Shown here piece after piece: positions 1-6,318 of a DNA stretch of 64,000 bases. The number at the start of each line of letters is the position of its first letter. Within the stretch, counting starts at the first letter, position 1. This DNA comes from Halosimplex halobium (GTDB taxonomy: Archaea > Halobacteriota > Halobacteria > Halobacteriales > Haloarculaceae). A program made the position numbers and the translations under genes. The stretch spans positions 62,001 through 126,000 of the forward strand of contig NZ_JBLKNX010000016.1 in NCBI RefSeq assembly GCF_051414055.1. The letters are read 5' to 3'. The notes beneath the pieces were generated by a model. That model had not been told where the DNA came from. It was given only the letters and a program-made list of their open reading frames with translations, and did no database searches.

Positions 1-98
1 TTTGGTAAGAGAGAATCGTGGTATGCGTGTGCGTGCCATTACGAGGATTTATCGGCGGGTGGTAGGTGATTCAGTACGGTCCAGTTTGGTAAGAGAGA
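1..98. repeat. Perfect 14-bp direct repeat pair
   Basis: The 14-mer TTTGGTAAGAGAGA occurs at 1-14 and again at 85-98, upstream of the first gene of the element. The spacing of 84 bp is close to eight helical turns. No ORF of note lies between them. They could be protein-binding iterons or a scar of insertion; the window edge prevents seeing whether more copies lie to the left. Confidence 0.55.
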
Positions 99-121
99 TT
101 TACTTATCGGATCTCCGTAAG

Positions 122-146
122 ACTTTATACCTATAGGTCCTATAGG
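122..146 (+). promoter_or_regulatory. TATA box followed by two tandem CCTATAGG palindromes
   Basis: A TATA-like ACTTTATA at 122-129 is followed by the self-complementary octamer CCTATAGG twice, at 130-137 and 139-146, separated by one T. The start codon of the next gene is at 159. Two identical palindromes placed between TATA and start are where a repressor would block transcription. The operator role is inferred. Confidence 0.5.
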
Positions 147-158
147 TGTTAGTGTAGC

Positions 159-890
159 ATGACAGACCAAACCCAAACCGAATTCCCATACGCAGAAGAC
201 GAACAAACCATCGACAACGCCGCAGAAATCTACCAGTGGATTCAAACCCACAACCTGACCGGCGCACCCGTCACAAACGACCTGCTTCGCCTGTTCGACC
301 CCAACCACAGCCTGAAGGCCGAACGTGCACGCTTCGACCCGGACGAAGGCACACTATCCATTGAACTCTGGAACCCGACCTGGTTCCAAGCAGAAACTGT
401 AGAAGAATACTACAACGACTGCATTGAGAACAGCCCTGACGGCTACCATTTCCACGTCGAAAAAGCGGGAGACATGCCAGACGACCGCCCGTTTGATGCA
501 ACAAAAGCCGCTGAAACCATCATCAACGCGGAAATAGACATCGAATCACCGCCGAACGGAGTGCACCCAGACGACATCCGTGATGCGTTCGAAGCCGTCG
601 CGGCAAACATCACCAAAGGTGCTGAACCCACCGAGGAAAATCTCGTCGCCGAAACTGACAATTACTGGTTGGCCCGCTACGGCCCGTCAGTCACAAGCAG
701 TATCCAAGACACAATCAAAAACGAACTGCCTGATGCGCGCGACGACTACGAACACCCGCGCAACGACGAATACTACCGGATTATTCAGAATATCGTAACC
801 GGAGCTGGAACCCAATACGTCGGTACAGAAGCAGTTGGGAACGACGAATACACGCTGATCCACGTCAAACCATCTGCGTACCAGTCATGA
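159..890 (+). CDS. Hypothetical acidic protein, 243 aa
   Basis: Unrecognised protein, acidic and hydrophilic with no membrane segment or signal peptide. The ATG at 159 lies about 30 nt after a TATA box, as expected for a leaderless haloarchaeal gene. The region around residues 50-85 (containing SLKAERARFDPDEGTLSIEL) and the C-terminal DEYYRIIQNIVTGAGTQYVG read as ordinary folded protein. Its TGA overlaps an ATG (ATGA at 887-890) that opens a 14-codon stub resembling the start of PIN toxins, so it may once have been translationally coupled to a toxin gene. Antitoxin function is possible but not shown by any motif I can name. Confidence 0.75.
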   Translation: MTDQTQTEFPYAEDEQTIDNAAEIYQWIQTHNLTGAPVTNDLLRLFDPNHSLKAERARFDPDEGTLSIELWNPTWFQAETVEEYYNDCIENSPDGYHFHVEKAGDMPDDRPFDATKAAETIINAEIDIESPPNGVHPDDIRDAFEAVAANITKGAEPTEENLVAETDNYWLARYGPSVTSSIQDTIKNELPDARDDYEHPRNDEYYRIIQNIVTGAGTQYVGTEAVGNDEYTLIHVKPSAYQS

Positions 891-931
891 AAGTCTATAT
901 CGAAACCACGGTGGTTACCAAGGATAACTAA
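887..931 (+). pseudogene. Stub of a PIN-domain gene start, 14 codons
   Basis: The reading frame from ATG 887 gives MKVYIETTVVTKDN and then TAA. The first ten residues match the usual opening of PIN ribonucleases, which begin with a beta strand and an acidic residue followed by T-T/N-V (M-K-V-Y-I-E-T-T-V-V). The rest of the domain is missing. The start overlaps the previous stop as ATGA, the standard coupling in toxin pairs. I read it as the remnant of a deleted toxin; so short a match could be chance. Confidence 0.4.
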
Positions 932-934
932 ATC

Positions 935-1087
935 ATGGCTCAGACACTTTGGCTGAACGACCGGTGCAACGAACTCCTTGACGAAATCAAGGAACTAAAC
1001 CCGAACTACGACAGCAAAACCGCTGTCGTCGAACATGCACTGGAACACTACGCCAACGAACTCCGCGAAGAACAACCCGCCGAATAA
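935..1087 (+). CDS. Small ribbon-helix-helix-like protein, 50 aa
   Basis: A 50-residue protein starting MAQTLWLNDRCNELLDEIKE. A short beta-like N-terminal strand followed by two helices (LLDEIKEL and SKTAVVEHALEHYANEL) fits the pattern of RHH DNA-binding antitoxin-like proteins. It begins 4 nt after the PIN-like stub stop. Together they suggest a decayed toxin-antitoxin locus with the putative antitoxin retained. Family assignment is by pattern only. Confidence 0.55.
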   Translation: MAQTLWLNDRCNELLDEIKELNPNYDSKTAVVEHALEHYANELREEQPAE

Positions 1088-1098
1088 CACTTTCCTTC

Positions 1099-1485
1099 TC
1101 ACCGCCGGTCCGATTTCTCCCTTGACCGCGCATACTCCAACACGTCATCAGGCGCCCCATCATCGTCCACAACAGACACATTCCCAATGTGATCAGTACG
1201 AACCGTAACCTCATAACTCTCGCCACTCCGTTCATCCTCAACACGCACATCTGCGTACGACCAATAATCGTCACCTTCGTAATGCTCTCGCCGGTATCCT
1301 TCGCGCGACGACGAGAACTGACCATCCGGAGTTTCTGTCGAGACAACCGAATTACTATTCCGACCCCATCGATCTGGATTGCGGTCAGTCAATTGTTCAA
1401 CGAGATCCGTGAACAGAACACGGTCACCTTCCTCAAGACCCACCTCCTCACCCAACTCTTCCTCAACTTTTTGGTCGCGTCGCAA
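1099..1485 (-). CDS. Hypothetical acidic protein, probably 5'-truncated
   Basis: Acidic protein of about 128 codons, with residues such as DRVLFTDLVEQL near the start and SYADVRVEDERSGESYEVTV in the second half. The only upstream start is TTG at 1485, and the frame runs directly up to the TAA of an ISH6 transposase fragment at 1492. A GTG about 14 codons in is an alternative start. The simplest reading is that an IS insertion or deletion replaced the original 5' end. No domain recognised. Confidence 0.5.
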   Translation of the reverse strand: MRRDQKVEEELGEEVGLEEGDRVLFTDLVEQLTDRNPDRWGRNSNSVVSTETPDGQFSSSREGYRREHYEGDDYWSYADVRVEDERSGESYEVTVRTDHIGNVSVVDDDGAPDDVLEYARSREKSDRR

Positions 1486-1491
1486 AGCGGT

Positions 1492-1800
1492 TTAGAGTTT
1501 GCCTCTGGTGCTCTCAATTGAGAGGTCATAGCTCATTGCTGTTTTGGTCGATCGCTGGAGTAGTTCGTCAAGGAACGATTGGTAGTGCTCTGGATCAGCG
1601 TACTTCACCAGCCGAAGCTGGAGTATCGCCTCTAATCCCTCCGTTGTCCAGCGCATCCACTGGTGCTTGCACCGTTTGCTGACTTCGCCCATCAGCCGTT
1701 CGACGGGGTTCGAGGTCCACGGCACCTCGAACCCCTCGACGGCCTGTTCGGCAAACGTCACGATCGACGGCACCGATTCCTTGTCGCGGTCGGCGGTCAC
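1492..1800 (-). pseudogene. ISH6-family transposase, C-terminal fragment
   Basis: The 102 visible codons contain WTSNPVERLMGEVSKRCKHQ followed by WMRWTTEGLEAILQLRLVKY, which I recognise as the C-terminal part of ISH6-type transposases; full-length members are over 400 residues. The upstream catalytic part is absent and the frame ends abruptly at about 1800, where unrelated sequence begins. Its TAA at 1492 lies in the same frame as the adjacent truncated gene. The element cannot transpose by itself. Confidence 0.75.
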
Positions 1801-1851
1801 AAATGACGGTTACACAGGAAATGGCTTAAAAGTGCAGACGCAATACCCATT

Positions 1852-1879
1852 CAATTCATATTGAATTGGCAAGTTTAAA
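1852..1879 (+). promoter_or_regulatory. Inverted repeat abutting the TATA box of the methylase gene
   Basis: CAATTCA (1852-1858) and TGAATTG (1862-1868) form a perfect inverted repeat around TAT. The TATA-like TTTAAA is at 1874-1879, about 28 nt before the methyltransferase ATG at 1907. The palindrome covers the position of the archaeal TFB-recognition element, so binding there would repress or regulate transcription. The role is inferred. Confidence 0.5.
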
Positions 1880-1906
1880 CCCGAAGCCGTAACAACTGGT
1901 CATAAG

Positions 1907-2827
1907 ATGGTCAGCCCCATTCTGAAGTGGGCCGGTGGGAAACGGCAACTCCTCAATGAGTTATACAGCCGATTCCCCAATATCTACTCCCACTATCACG
2001 AACCATTCTTCGGCGGTGGTGCCTTGTTTTTCGACCTTGAACCTGAAAATGGGACAATCAACGACACCAACTCTCGCCTCATCAATTTCTACAGGCAAGT
2101 GCGCGACCGGCCCGAGAAACTAATCACCTTACTCCGGTCATTTGACGACCCCGAATCAGACCCTGACCCTGACCGCCGATTCTCGAATACCAATCGCAAA
2201 GGAAAGGAGATTAAGAATTACTACTACCAGCAACGTGAGTTGTTCAATAACCGGCCCTACGACGACGAGTACGACGAACTCGAAGAGGCCGCACTCCTCC
2301 TCTATCTCAATCGAACGTGTTACAATGGTCTCTACCGCGAGAATAGTAGCGGAGGGTTCAACGTTCCTATCGGAAGGTACAGCAATCCAGATTGGGTGCG
2401 AGCAGAAGAAATCCGAAAAGCCAGTCGAGTTCTTGAGAATACCGAGATTCAGAATACTGGATTCGAGTACATTACCGAGGTAGCAGAGGAAGGCGACTTA
2501 GTTTATTTTGATCCGCCATATGAGCCGATGAGTCCAACTGCCTACTTCACCGATTATAGTGCGGAAGGGTTCGGGAAAGCCGACCAAGAAAGTCTTCGGG
2601 ATGTAGCACAGAAACTTAATGAGGGAGGTGTCAGTGTAATCCTCAGCAACAGCGGCGTGATGTACGAGATGTACGACGAAGCCGGATTCTACGTTGAGGT
2701 AGAAGGCGCAACACGAGCAATCAATAGTGACGCAAAGGATCGAGAGGAAGTGGACGAAATAATTGCTACGAATATTCCACCCGAGGAGCGGCGGCGTGCC
2801 GGTCAACAGGGACTTGCAGACTTCTGA
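1907..2827 (+). CDS. DNA adenine methyltransferase (D12 class / Dam-like)
   Basis: Transfers a methyl group from S-adenosylmethionine to N6 of adenine in DNA. The AdoMet-binding motif is seen near the N-terminus (SPILKWAGGKRQLL, residues 3-16, and EPFFGGGALFFDLE, about 32-45), and the catalytic DPPY lies in VYFDPPYEP at about 199-207. These are the signatures of the D12/Dam class, and 306 residues is the usual size. No intact restriction gene is beside it, so it is an orphan methylase, common in haloarchaeal proviruses and plasmids. A convergent 40-codon tail 6 bp downstream may be a relic of a partner nuclease. The recognition sequence cannot be read from the protein. Confidence 0.92.
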   Translation: MVSPILKWAGGKRQLLNELYSRFPNIYSHYHEPFFGGGALFFDLEPENGTINDTNSRLINFYRQVRDRPEKLITLLRSFDDPESDPDPDRRFSNTNRKGKEIKNYYYQQRELFNNRPYDDEYDELEEAALLLYLNRTCYNGLYRENSSGGFNVPIGRYSNPDWVRAEEIRKASRVLENTEIQNTGFEYITEVAEEGDLVYFDPPYEPMSPTAYFTDYSAEGFGKADQESLRDVAQKLNEGGVSVILSNSGVMYEMYDEAGFYVEVEGATRAINSDAKDREEVDEIIATNIPPEERRRAGQQGLADF

Positions 2828-2833
2828 GAGGTT

Positions 2834-2956
2834 CTACACTACCTTCGTCTCGATGAATCGCTCTACGTCATCGGGGAGTTCGCTTTCGGCTTGGTGGAGG
2901 TTGTAGAGGTCAGTAATATCGTTGACAATCGGAGATGTCTCTCCACAAAGACGAAA
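2834..2956 (-). pseudogene. C-terminal coding relic convergent with the methylase
   Basis: On the minus strand an open frame of 40 codons ends at TAG 2834-2836 and reads protein-like (SPIVNDITDLYNLHQAESEL then PDDVERFIETKVV), acidic and helical like a haloarchaeal C-terminus. There is no start codon in reach and an in-frame TGA just upstream. It lies 6 bp from the methylase stop, so it could be the end of a lost restriction endonuclease. The sequence from 2957 to 3072 holds nothing else I can support. Confidence 0.35.
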
Positions 2957-3072
2957 TCACGGCTTTAGTTGGTCAAAGTGAGGTGCAAGATACGCAGGCA
3001 TACTGAGCAATAGATTCAGTCACAAAGGGTGTGAAAGAACACGCCTTCTACGACACAAATCAGGTCTTCAAG

Positions 3073-3699
3073 TTAGGCTAACAGCTGCGAGGCAGCAAGC
3101 CAGCACAAAATAAACAGAATCGAGGCGGTCCACTTACTAATTCGAACACCCAAAACCCCGGCCAGTCGCCCTCTCGTATACGGAACTCCAAGCACTCCTG
3201 CAAGCAACAGCAACACAGAAACCGCGACATCAGCCGAAAGCAAATACAGCACTCCAAGCAATAGCGCAACCCCGCCAAGCAAATACGCCACTCCAGACAG
3301 TAGCAACCCACCTAACTCCGGGTCACCCTCACTCTCAGAAACATCTGCAACCTCGCCATCGACGACAGTTCTAATATCGTGAATAACACCGTCTAAATCA
3401 CTCACCACAAAGAGTTCCTGACGCCCGTCAGTACGCTCAATACGCAGTCGGTCTCGCAACCCACCACCGCGCAACGCATCAGTAAGACCATTGCTGAACT
3501 TCTCTTCAACGCCCACACTCTCAATCTCCTCTACTGGTATCCTAACTTCAGTACCCCCAGTCAGTTCGTCGACTTTGTTCGGAGCGAATTCGATCGCGTC
3601 AGACGTAATCGTGAGAACACCACCAACCGCTCGGTCCTCAGACTGCGTATAGTTCGCGTTAATTTCTCTGACTACAGTTTCCTCACGATTCATTTCCAA
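3073..3699 (-). CDS. Membrane protein with N-terminal PH/GRAM-like domain
   Basis: The 208-residue protein has a soluble N-terminal half whose alternating strands (GGVLTITSDAIEFAP, TEVRIPVEEIESVGVEEKF, LRIERTDGRQELFVVSD) resemble the bacterial PH / GRAM fold. A C-terminal half of four hydrophobic stretches (about 128-205, e.g. LLSGVAYLLGGVALLLGVLY) indicates a membrane anchor. Function unknown. It is divergent from the gene at 3783, and a palindrome lies between the two starts. Start ATG 3699 is the first; the ATG two codons in is equally possible. Confidence 0.65.
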   Translation of the reverse strand: MEMNREETVVREINANYTQSEDRAVGGVLTITSDAIEFAPNKVDELTGGTEVRIPVEEIESVGVEEKFSNGLTDALRGGGLRDRLRIERTDGRQELFVVSDLDGVIHDIRTVVDGEVADVSESEGDPELGGLLLSGVAYLLGGVALLLGVLYLLSADVAVSVLLLLAGVLGVPYTRGRLAGVLGVRISKWTASILFILCWLAASQLLA

Positions 3700-3727
3700 C
3701 TGAGTTTACTCTCACATCACTTAGTAG

Positions 3728-3758
3728 TAGCTGTGACAGCTATCGCCCCAATATTTAA
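3728..3758. promoter_or_regulatory. Palindrome and TATA box between divergent genes
   Basis: TAGCTGT-G-ACAGCTA (3728-3742) is a perfect inverted repeat with 7-bp arms, placed between the starts at 3699 (minus) and 3783 (plus). A TATA-like AATATTTAA at about 3750-3758 serves the plus-strand gene, 25-33 nt before its ATG. A shared operator for the divergent pair is inferred. Confidence 0.5.
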
Positions 3759-3782
3759 TCAGTTAGCACAGACAGAACCACC

Positions 3783-4136
3783 ATGACGGATTTGCTTTCA
3801 CTACCAGTCACAGAGCTTGCACAAGAGACGAAGAAAGCAATCGAGTACTGGAAGGATTACAAAAACCAAGAAATACGTATTGAGCAAGTGTCTGCGACTG
3901 TTTCTGGAAGTGACGAAAAACGCCTGAGATACGGGTTACAAGGCACCGTTGTTGATGTTCTCTCGATGCCTCCCGGATTCGTTCTGGAAGATGCTATCGA
4001 ATACTATAATCCTGAAACGCTCGAGACCGGTGAACACGGTATTCCTGAAGGAGGAGCGTACCAGCCCGACACGCATGATGAAATATTCATCGCGTTCGAT
4101 AGCGTTGAGCGGATAGTCTTCGTCGACAAAGAATAA
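3783..4136 (+). CDS. Hypothetical protein, 117 aa
   Basis: Soluble acidic protein of unknown function. The N-terminal 25 residues look helical (VTELAQETKKAIEYWKDYKN) and the rest beta-rich (IRIEQVSATVSG, LQGTVVDVLSMPPGFV, EIFIAFDSVERIVFVDKE). The start ATG is well placed behind a TATA box and a palindromic operator shared with the divergent membrane-protein gene. No known motif recognised. Confidence 0.65.
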   Translation: MTDLLSLPVTELAQETKKAIEYWKDYKNQEIRIEQVSATVSGSDEKRLRYGLQGTVVDVLSMPPGFVLEDAIEYYNPETLETGEHGIPEGGAYQPDTHDEIFIAFDSVERIVFVDKE

Positions 4137-4170
4137 CTCCATGTCGTGAGTATGTGGTTAGACGGTTAGA

Positions 4171-4220
4171 CAGCTACACGTCTACTCAACTGCCCGGTTC
4201 AATGCCTAACCGTGTAGCTG
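4171..4220. repeat. 10-bp inverted repeat bracketing the start of repeat copy 1
   Basis: CAGCTACACG at 4171-4180 is the exact reverse complement of CGTGTAGCTG at 4211-4220, the opening of the first 38-bp repeat copy. GGTTAGA just before the left arm also mirrors TCTAAC-type sequence inside the repeats. The repeat motif is thus present in both orientations at this site, as for multiple protein-binding half-sites. Confidence 0.5.
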
Positions 4221-4248
4221 ACTGTCTGTATAACTGAATATACGGATA
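4211..4248 (+). repeat. 38-bp repeat, copy 1
   Basis: First of three ungapped, same-direction copies (others at 5042-5079 and 5672-5709). It starts CGTGTAGCTGACTGTCTGTA and ends with GAATATACGGATA, the latter identical in copies 2 and 3 apart from its first neighbours. Similarity to copy 3 extends at least 24 bp further upstream (CGGTT and CTAA in register). It precedes the membrane-protein gene and contains a possible TATA-like AATATAC. Confidence 0.65.
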
Positions 4249-4341
4249 ATCGATTCATCGGCTACACGCTTTCCACGACTACTCGACAGTGCCGTGTTCA
4301 CAGTGATTATCTTGGCATATCACGACAAAACACACCAAGAC

Positions 4342-5025
4342 ATGCAAAAAGAACAGGAACCGTCCCTGAAAGAACTCGCCGTCTACCTCTTCTTCCGATA
4401 CCACGCGTACATTTTCCTCGCCGCATTCCTCCTCGCTCCCATCGCAATCCTAGCCGTGAACACCGCCACAGACCCCACTATCTACCAAAACATGATGCTG
4501 GGAATCGGATGGACACAAGCCGTCATCACCGGATATCTATCGTTCAAGATCTTCGAAGTCAGCAAACGCGACTCCGAACTCCCAGACCTCAAATACAAGA
4601 TCGCGGACGTCGAAGACGTCGGCTCTCCCTTCGAGAACCACAAAGTGATTCGCTGCACGGTTCGATTCAGAAACCAGTCGTTCGGTCGTGCGAAAATCAC
4701 AGATATCGACCTCAATGCGGACTTCGACGAACGACTTCTCGAGAGACACAAAGTCCCTGGCGAGGGAAAAATCGCGCACACATTCCCCGAGGGACGGCCA
4801 ATCCCGACAATTCTCGACAAAGGCGAATACGTCGATGTAATGTTCCAAATTAACGGCTTCAACTACCTCGATTCAGTTAGCCTGGAAATTACCGATGAGA
4901 AGATGGGGACGTGGGAATGTGGGTTGTTATTGTCTGATATTAGTTATCGGCTGTCTACAAAGCGTCGGGGCCGTGAGTCAGAAGAAACAGTTGAGGAAGA
5001 CGCTGAAGAGACCGCAGAGGAATGA
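4342..5025 (+). CDS. Small membrane protein with C-terminal soluble domain
   Basis: From ATG 4342 the 227-residue protein has two N-terminal hydrophobic segments (about 12-38, VYLFFRYHAYIFLAAFLLAP, and about 50-70) followed by a cytoplasmic or external beta-rich domain (residues 80-210) and an acidic tail of repeated EETVEEDAEETAEE. A GTG at 4294 would add 16 residues, but the ATG gives a more natural N-terminus. It lies between copies 1 and 2 of the 38-bp repeat. Function unknown. Confidence 0.65.
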   Translation: MQKEQEPSLKELAVYLFFRYHAYIFLAAFLLAPIAILAVNTATDPTIYQNMMLGIGWTQAVITGYLSFKIFEVSKRDSELPDLKYKIADVEDVGSPFENHKVIRCTVRFRNQSFGRAKITDIDLNADFDERLLERHKVPGEGKIAHTFPEGRPIPTILDKGEYVDVMFQINGFNYLDSVSLEITDEKMGTWECGLLLSDISYRLSTKRRGRESEETVEEDAEETAEE

Positions 5026-5041
5026 GCTCTCCACGTCTAAA

Positions 5042-5079
5042 CGCGTAGCTAGCTACCTGTATTGCCGAATATACGGATA
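5042..5079 (+). repeat. 38-bp repeat, copy 2
   Basis: Second copy, beginning CGCGTAGCTAGCTACCTGTA and ending CCGAATATACGGATA. It lies in the 66-bp gap between two convergent genes (ends at 5025 and 5092), where a promoter would not be expected, which argues against the repeats being only promoters. Confidence 0.65.
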
Positions 5080-5091
5080 TTCAATAGAGCA

Positions 5092-5598
5092 TCAAATGGC
5101 CGTTTCTTCGTCTCGAACCAACTCGTCAATGAACTCAGAGTCAGTAAACGCAGCTGTGAACAAGTCTAGCACCTCAAACGCGAGATTCATCCGATGCGGC
5201 ACATCGTCTCGGTACCAGTCTAACCGTTCAGTACTCCCGTGTGCTATTTTGTTACGTAGTGCCCTGAAGTTCCCGATTTTACCTCGTGTCTGTCGTGACA
5301 GCAGGTTGCACCTGATCAGGAACTGCTCTCGGTGTGACTGGCTCATGTCCGAGTAGATATAATCGAATGCGGTATTCGAGATCCCATCTTTCACTACATA
5401 CGCAACCAATACGTGTGAAGTGATATCCTCAATCGCCGCGTACGTAGAAATCACCAATGGAATTAACTCATCTTCCACATCGTTGATGTTCCCTAGGTCA
5501 TCCCAGTCAGATTCCATGGCCCGCCAGTCGTCCTCTAACGACTCTATCATGGACCGTAGGTCCATCAGCTCGTTGTCTAATTTTTCCATATCGGCCAT
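5092..5598 (-). CDS. HEPN-like protein with R-N-x3-H motif
   Basis: The 168-residue protein is all-helical in appearance and carries FRALRNKIAHG at about residues 126-136, the R-x4-H motif with N after R typical of HEPN domains, many of which are ribonucleases in toxin-antitoxin or defence systems. The N-terminus is a coiled-coil-like helix (MEKLDNELMDLRSMIESLED). No nucleotidyltransferase partner is adjacent. The gene stands alone between 38-bp repeat copies 2 and 3 and is transcribed opposite to its neighbours. A related non-catalytic HEPN role (such as RNA binding) is possible. Confidence 0.65.
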   Translation of the reverse strand: MADMEKLDNELMDLRSMIESLEDDWRAMESDWDDLGNINDVEDELIPLVISTYAAIEDITSHVLVAYVVKDGISNTAFDYIYSDMSQSHREQFLIRCNLLSRQTRGKIGNFRALRNKIAHGSTERLDWYRDDVPHRMNLAFEVLDLFTAAFTDSEFIDELVRDEETAI

Positions 5599-5671
5599 AT
5601 GCCACTCCTGGCTGTCGCTCAGACAAAAAATTACTCGTCAGTGTATTCGACTACTCGGTTAGTCGTCTAAT

Positions 5672-5709
5672 CGTGTAGTTGACTGTCTGTCTAACCGAAT
5701 ATACGGATA
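5672..5709 (+). repeat. 38-bp repeat, copy 3
   Basis: Third copy, beginning CGTGTAGTTGACTGTCTGTC and ending CCGAATATACGGATA, in the gap between the HEPN-like gene (start 5598, minus) and the small plus-strand gene at 5766. Similarity to copy 1 extends upstream over about 24 bp. Confidence 0.65.
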
Positions 5710-5765
5710 TACATGTAACCGTCCCGGCCAAGGGTTATTCCATGGGCGGAGTGTTACTGGTGAGT

Positions 5766-5966
5766 ATGTCAAAATACGACTTCGACACCTTTCGAGACGA
5801 TCTTAAAAGATTGCGAGAAGGGACCCTTAGCGCCGACAAAATCAGAGAAAAATACGGAAGCGAAGAAGACGTAGAACGCTCCATCGCAGCCGCACAAGCC
5901 CGCAAAACACAACAACTGACTAGCGAGGAACTCAACGCGCTGATGGCCGTGGACAGTCCAGACTAA
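5766..5966 (+). CDS. Small hypothetical protein, 66 aa
   Basis: From ATG 5766 the protein is a charged helical polypeptide (YDFDTFRDDLKRLREGTLSA then KIREKYGSEEDVERSIAAAQ). An upstream ATG at 5742 would add eight mostly hydrophobic residues and is less likely. Its stop overlaps the stop of the next, convergent gene by 4 bp. No family recognised; the small size and helical character would suit an antitoxin or regulator, but nothing shows it. Confidence 0.55.
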   Translation: MSKYDFDTFRDDLKRLREGTLSADKIREKYGSEEDVERSIAAAQARKTQQLTSEELNALMAVDSPD

Positions 5967-6235
5967 CCGTCCATCTCTCGAAACTCATCAGCTAACGCCT
6001 CAAGCGCCGCGGGGAGCGACTCAACCCTGTCTGTCCGACCATCACCCCATCGACCCTCCCACGAATCCTCATCTTCGTAGTGAACGACTGTGAACTCCGC
6101 AAAATCATCGATCCCCTCCTCTTGATAATACTCTACAAGCAGTTCCTCACTTGCGTTCGAGACTTCCGCTTCCTCATCTTGTTCGCTGTCCCCGTATCCC
6201 GGATTGACATACCCAGGCGGATGTTCTTCGCCCAT
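5963..6235 (-). CDS. Small acidic hypothetical protein, 90 aa
   Basis: Very acidic 90-residue protein (EQDEEAEVSNASEELLVEYY in the middle, a second half with FTVVHYEDEDSWEGRWGDGR) of unknown function. A TATA-like AATACCTTTT on the minus strand lies roughly 25-35 nt before the ATG. The gene lies downstream of the integrase on the same strand, separated by a hairpin. Confidence 0.6.
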   Translation of the reverse strand: MGEEHPPGYVNPGYGDSEQDEEAEVSNASEELLVEYYQEEGIDDFAEFTVVHYEDEDSWEGRWGDGRTDRVESLPAALEALADEFREMDG

Positions 6236-6284
6236 ACAGCCGTTCTCGGTCCGACACCACTAAAAGGTATTTGGGATGTCACTT

Positions 6285-6304
6285 TGTGACTCTACGGAGT
6301 CACA
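6285..6304 (-). terminator. Hairpin after the integrase gene
   Basis: TGTGACTCTACGGAGTCACA forms an 8-bp stem with a TACG loop, 15 bp beyond the integrase stop codon. It may end the integrase transcript or be a recombinase-related site near the recombination end. No T-run follows, so the terminator reading is tentative. Confidence 0.35.
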
Positions 6305-6318
6305 CCCAAGGTTCACAC

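Noticed and set aside
2935..3006. 23-codon plus-strand frame (MSLHKDEITALVG...)
   Set aside because: Too short and without context to call a gene; overlaps the minus-strand relic.
4294..4341. GTG start that lengthens the membrane protein by 16 residues
   Set aside because: The ATG at 4342 gives a more natural membrane-protein N-terminus; the extension reads as untranslated leader.
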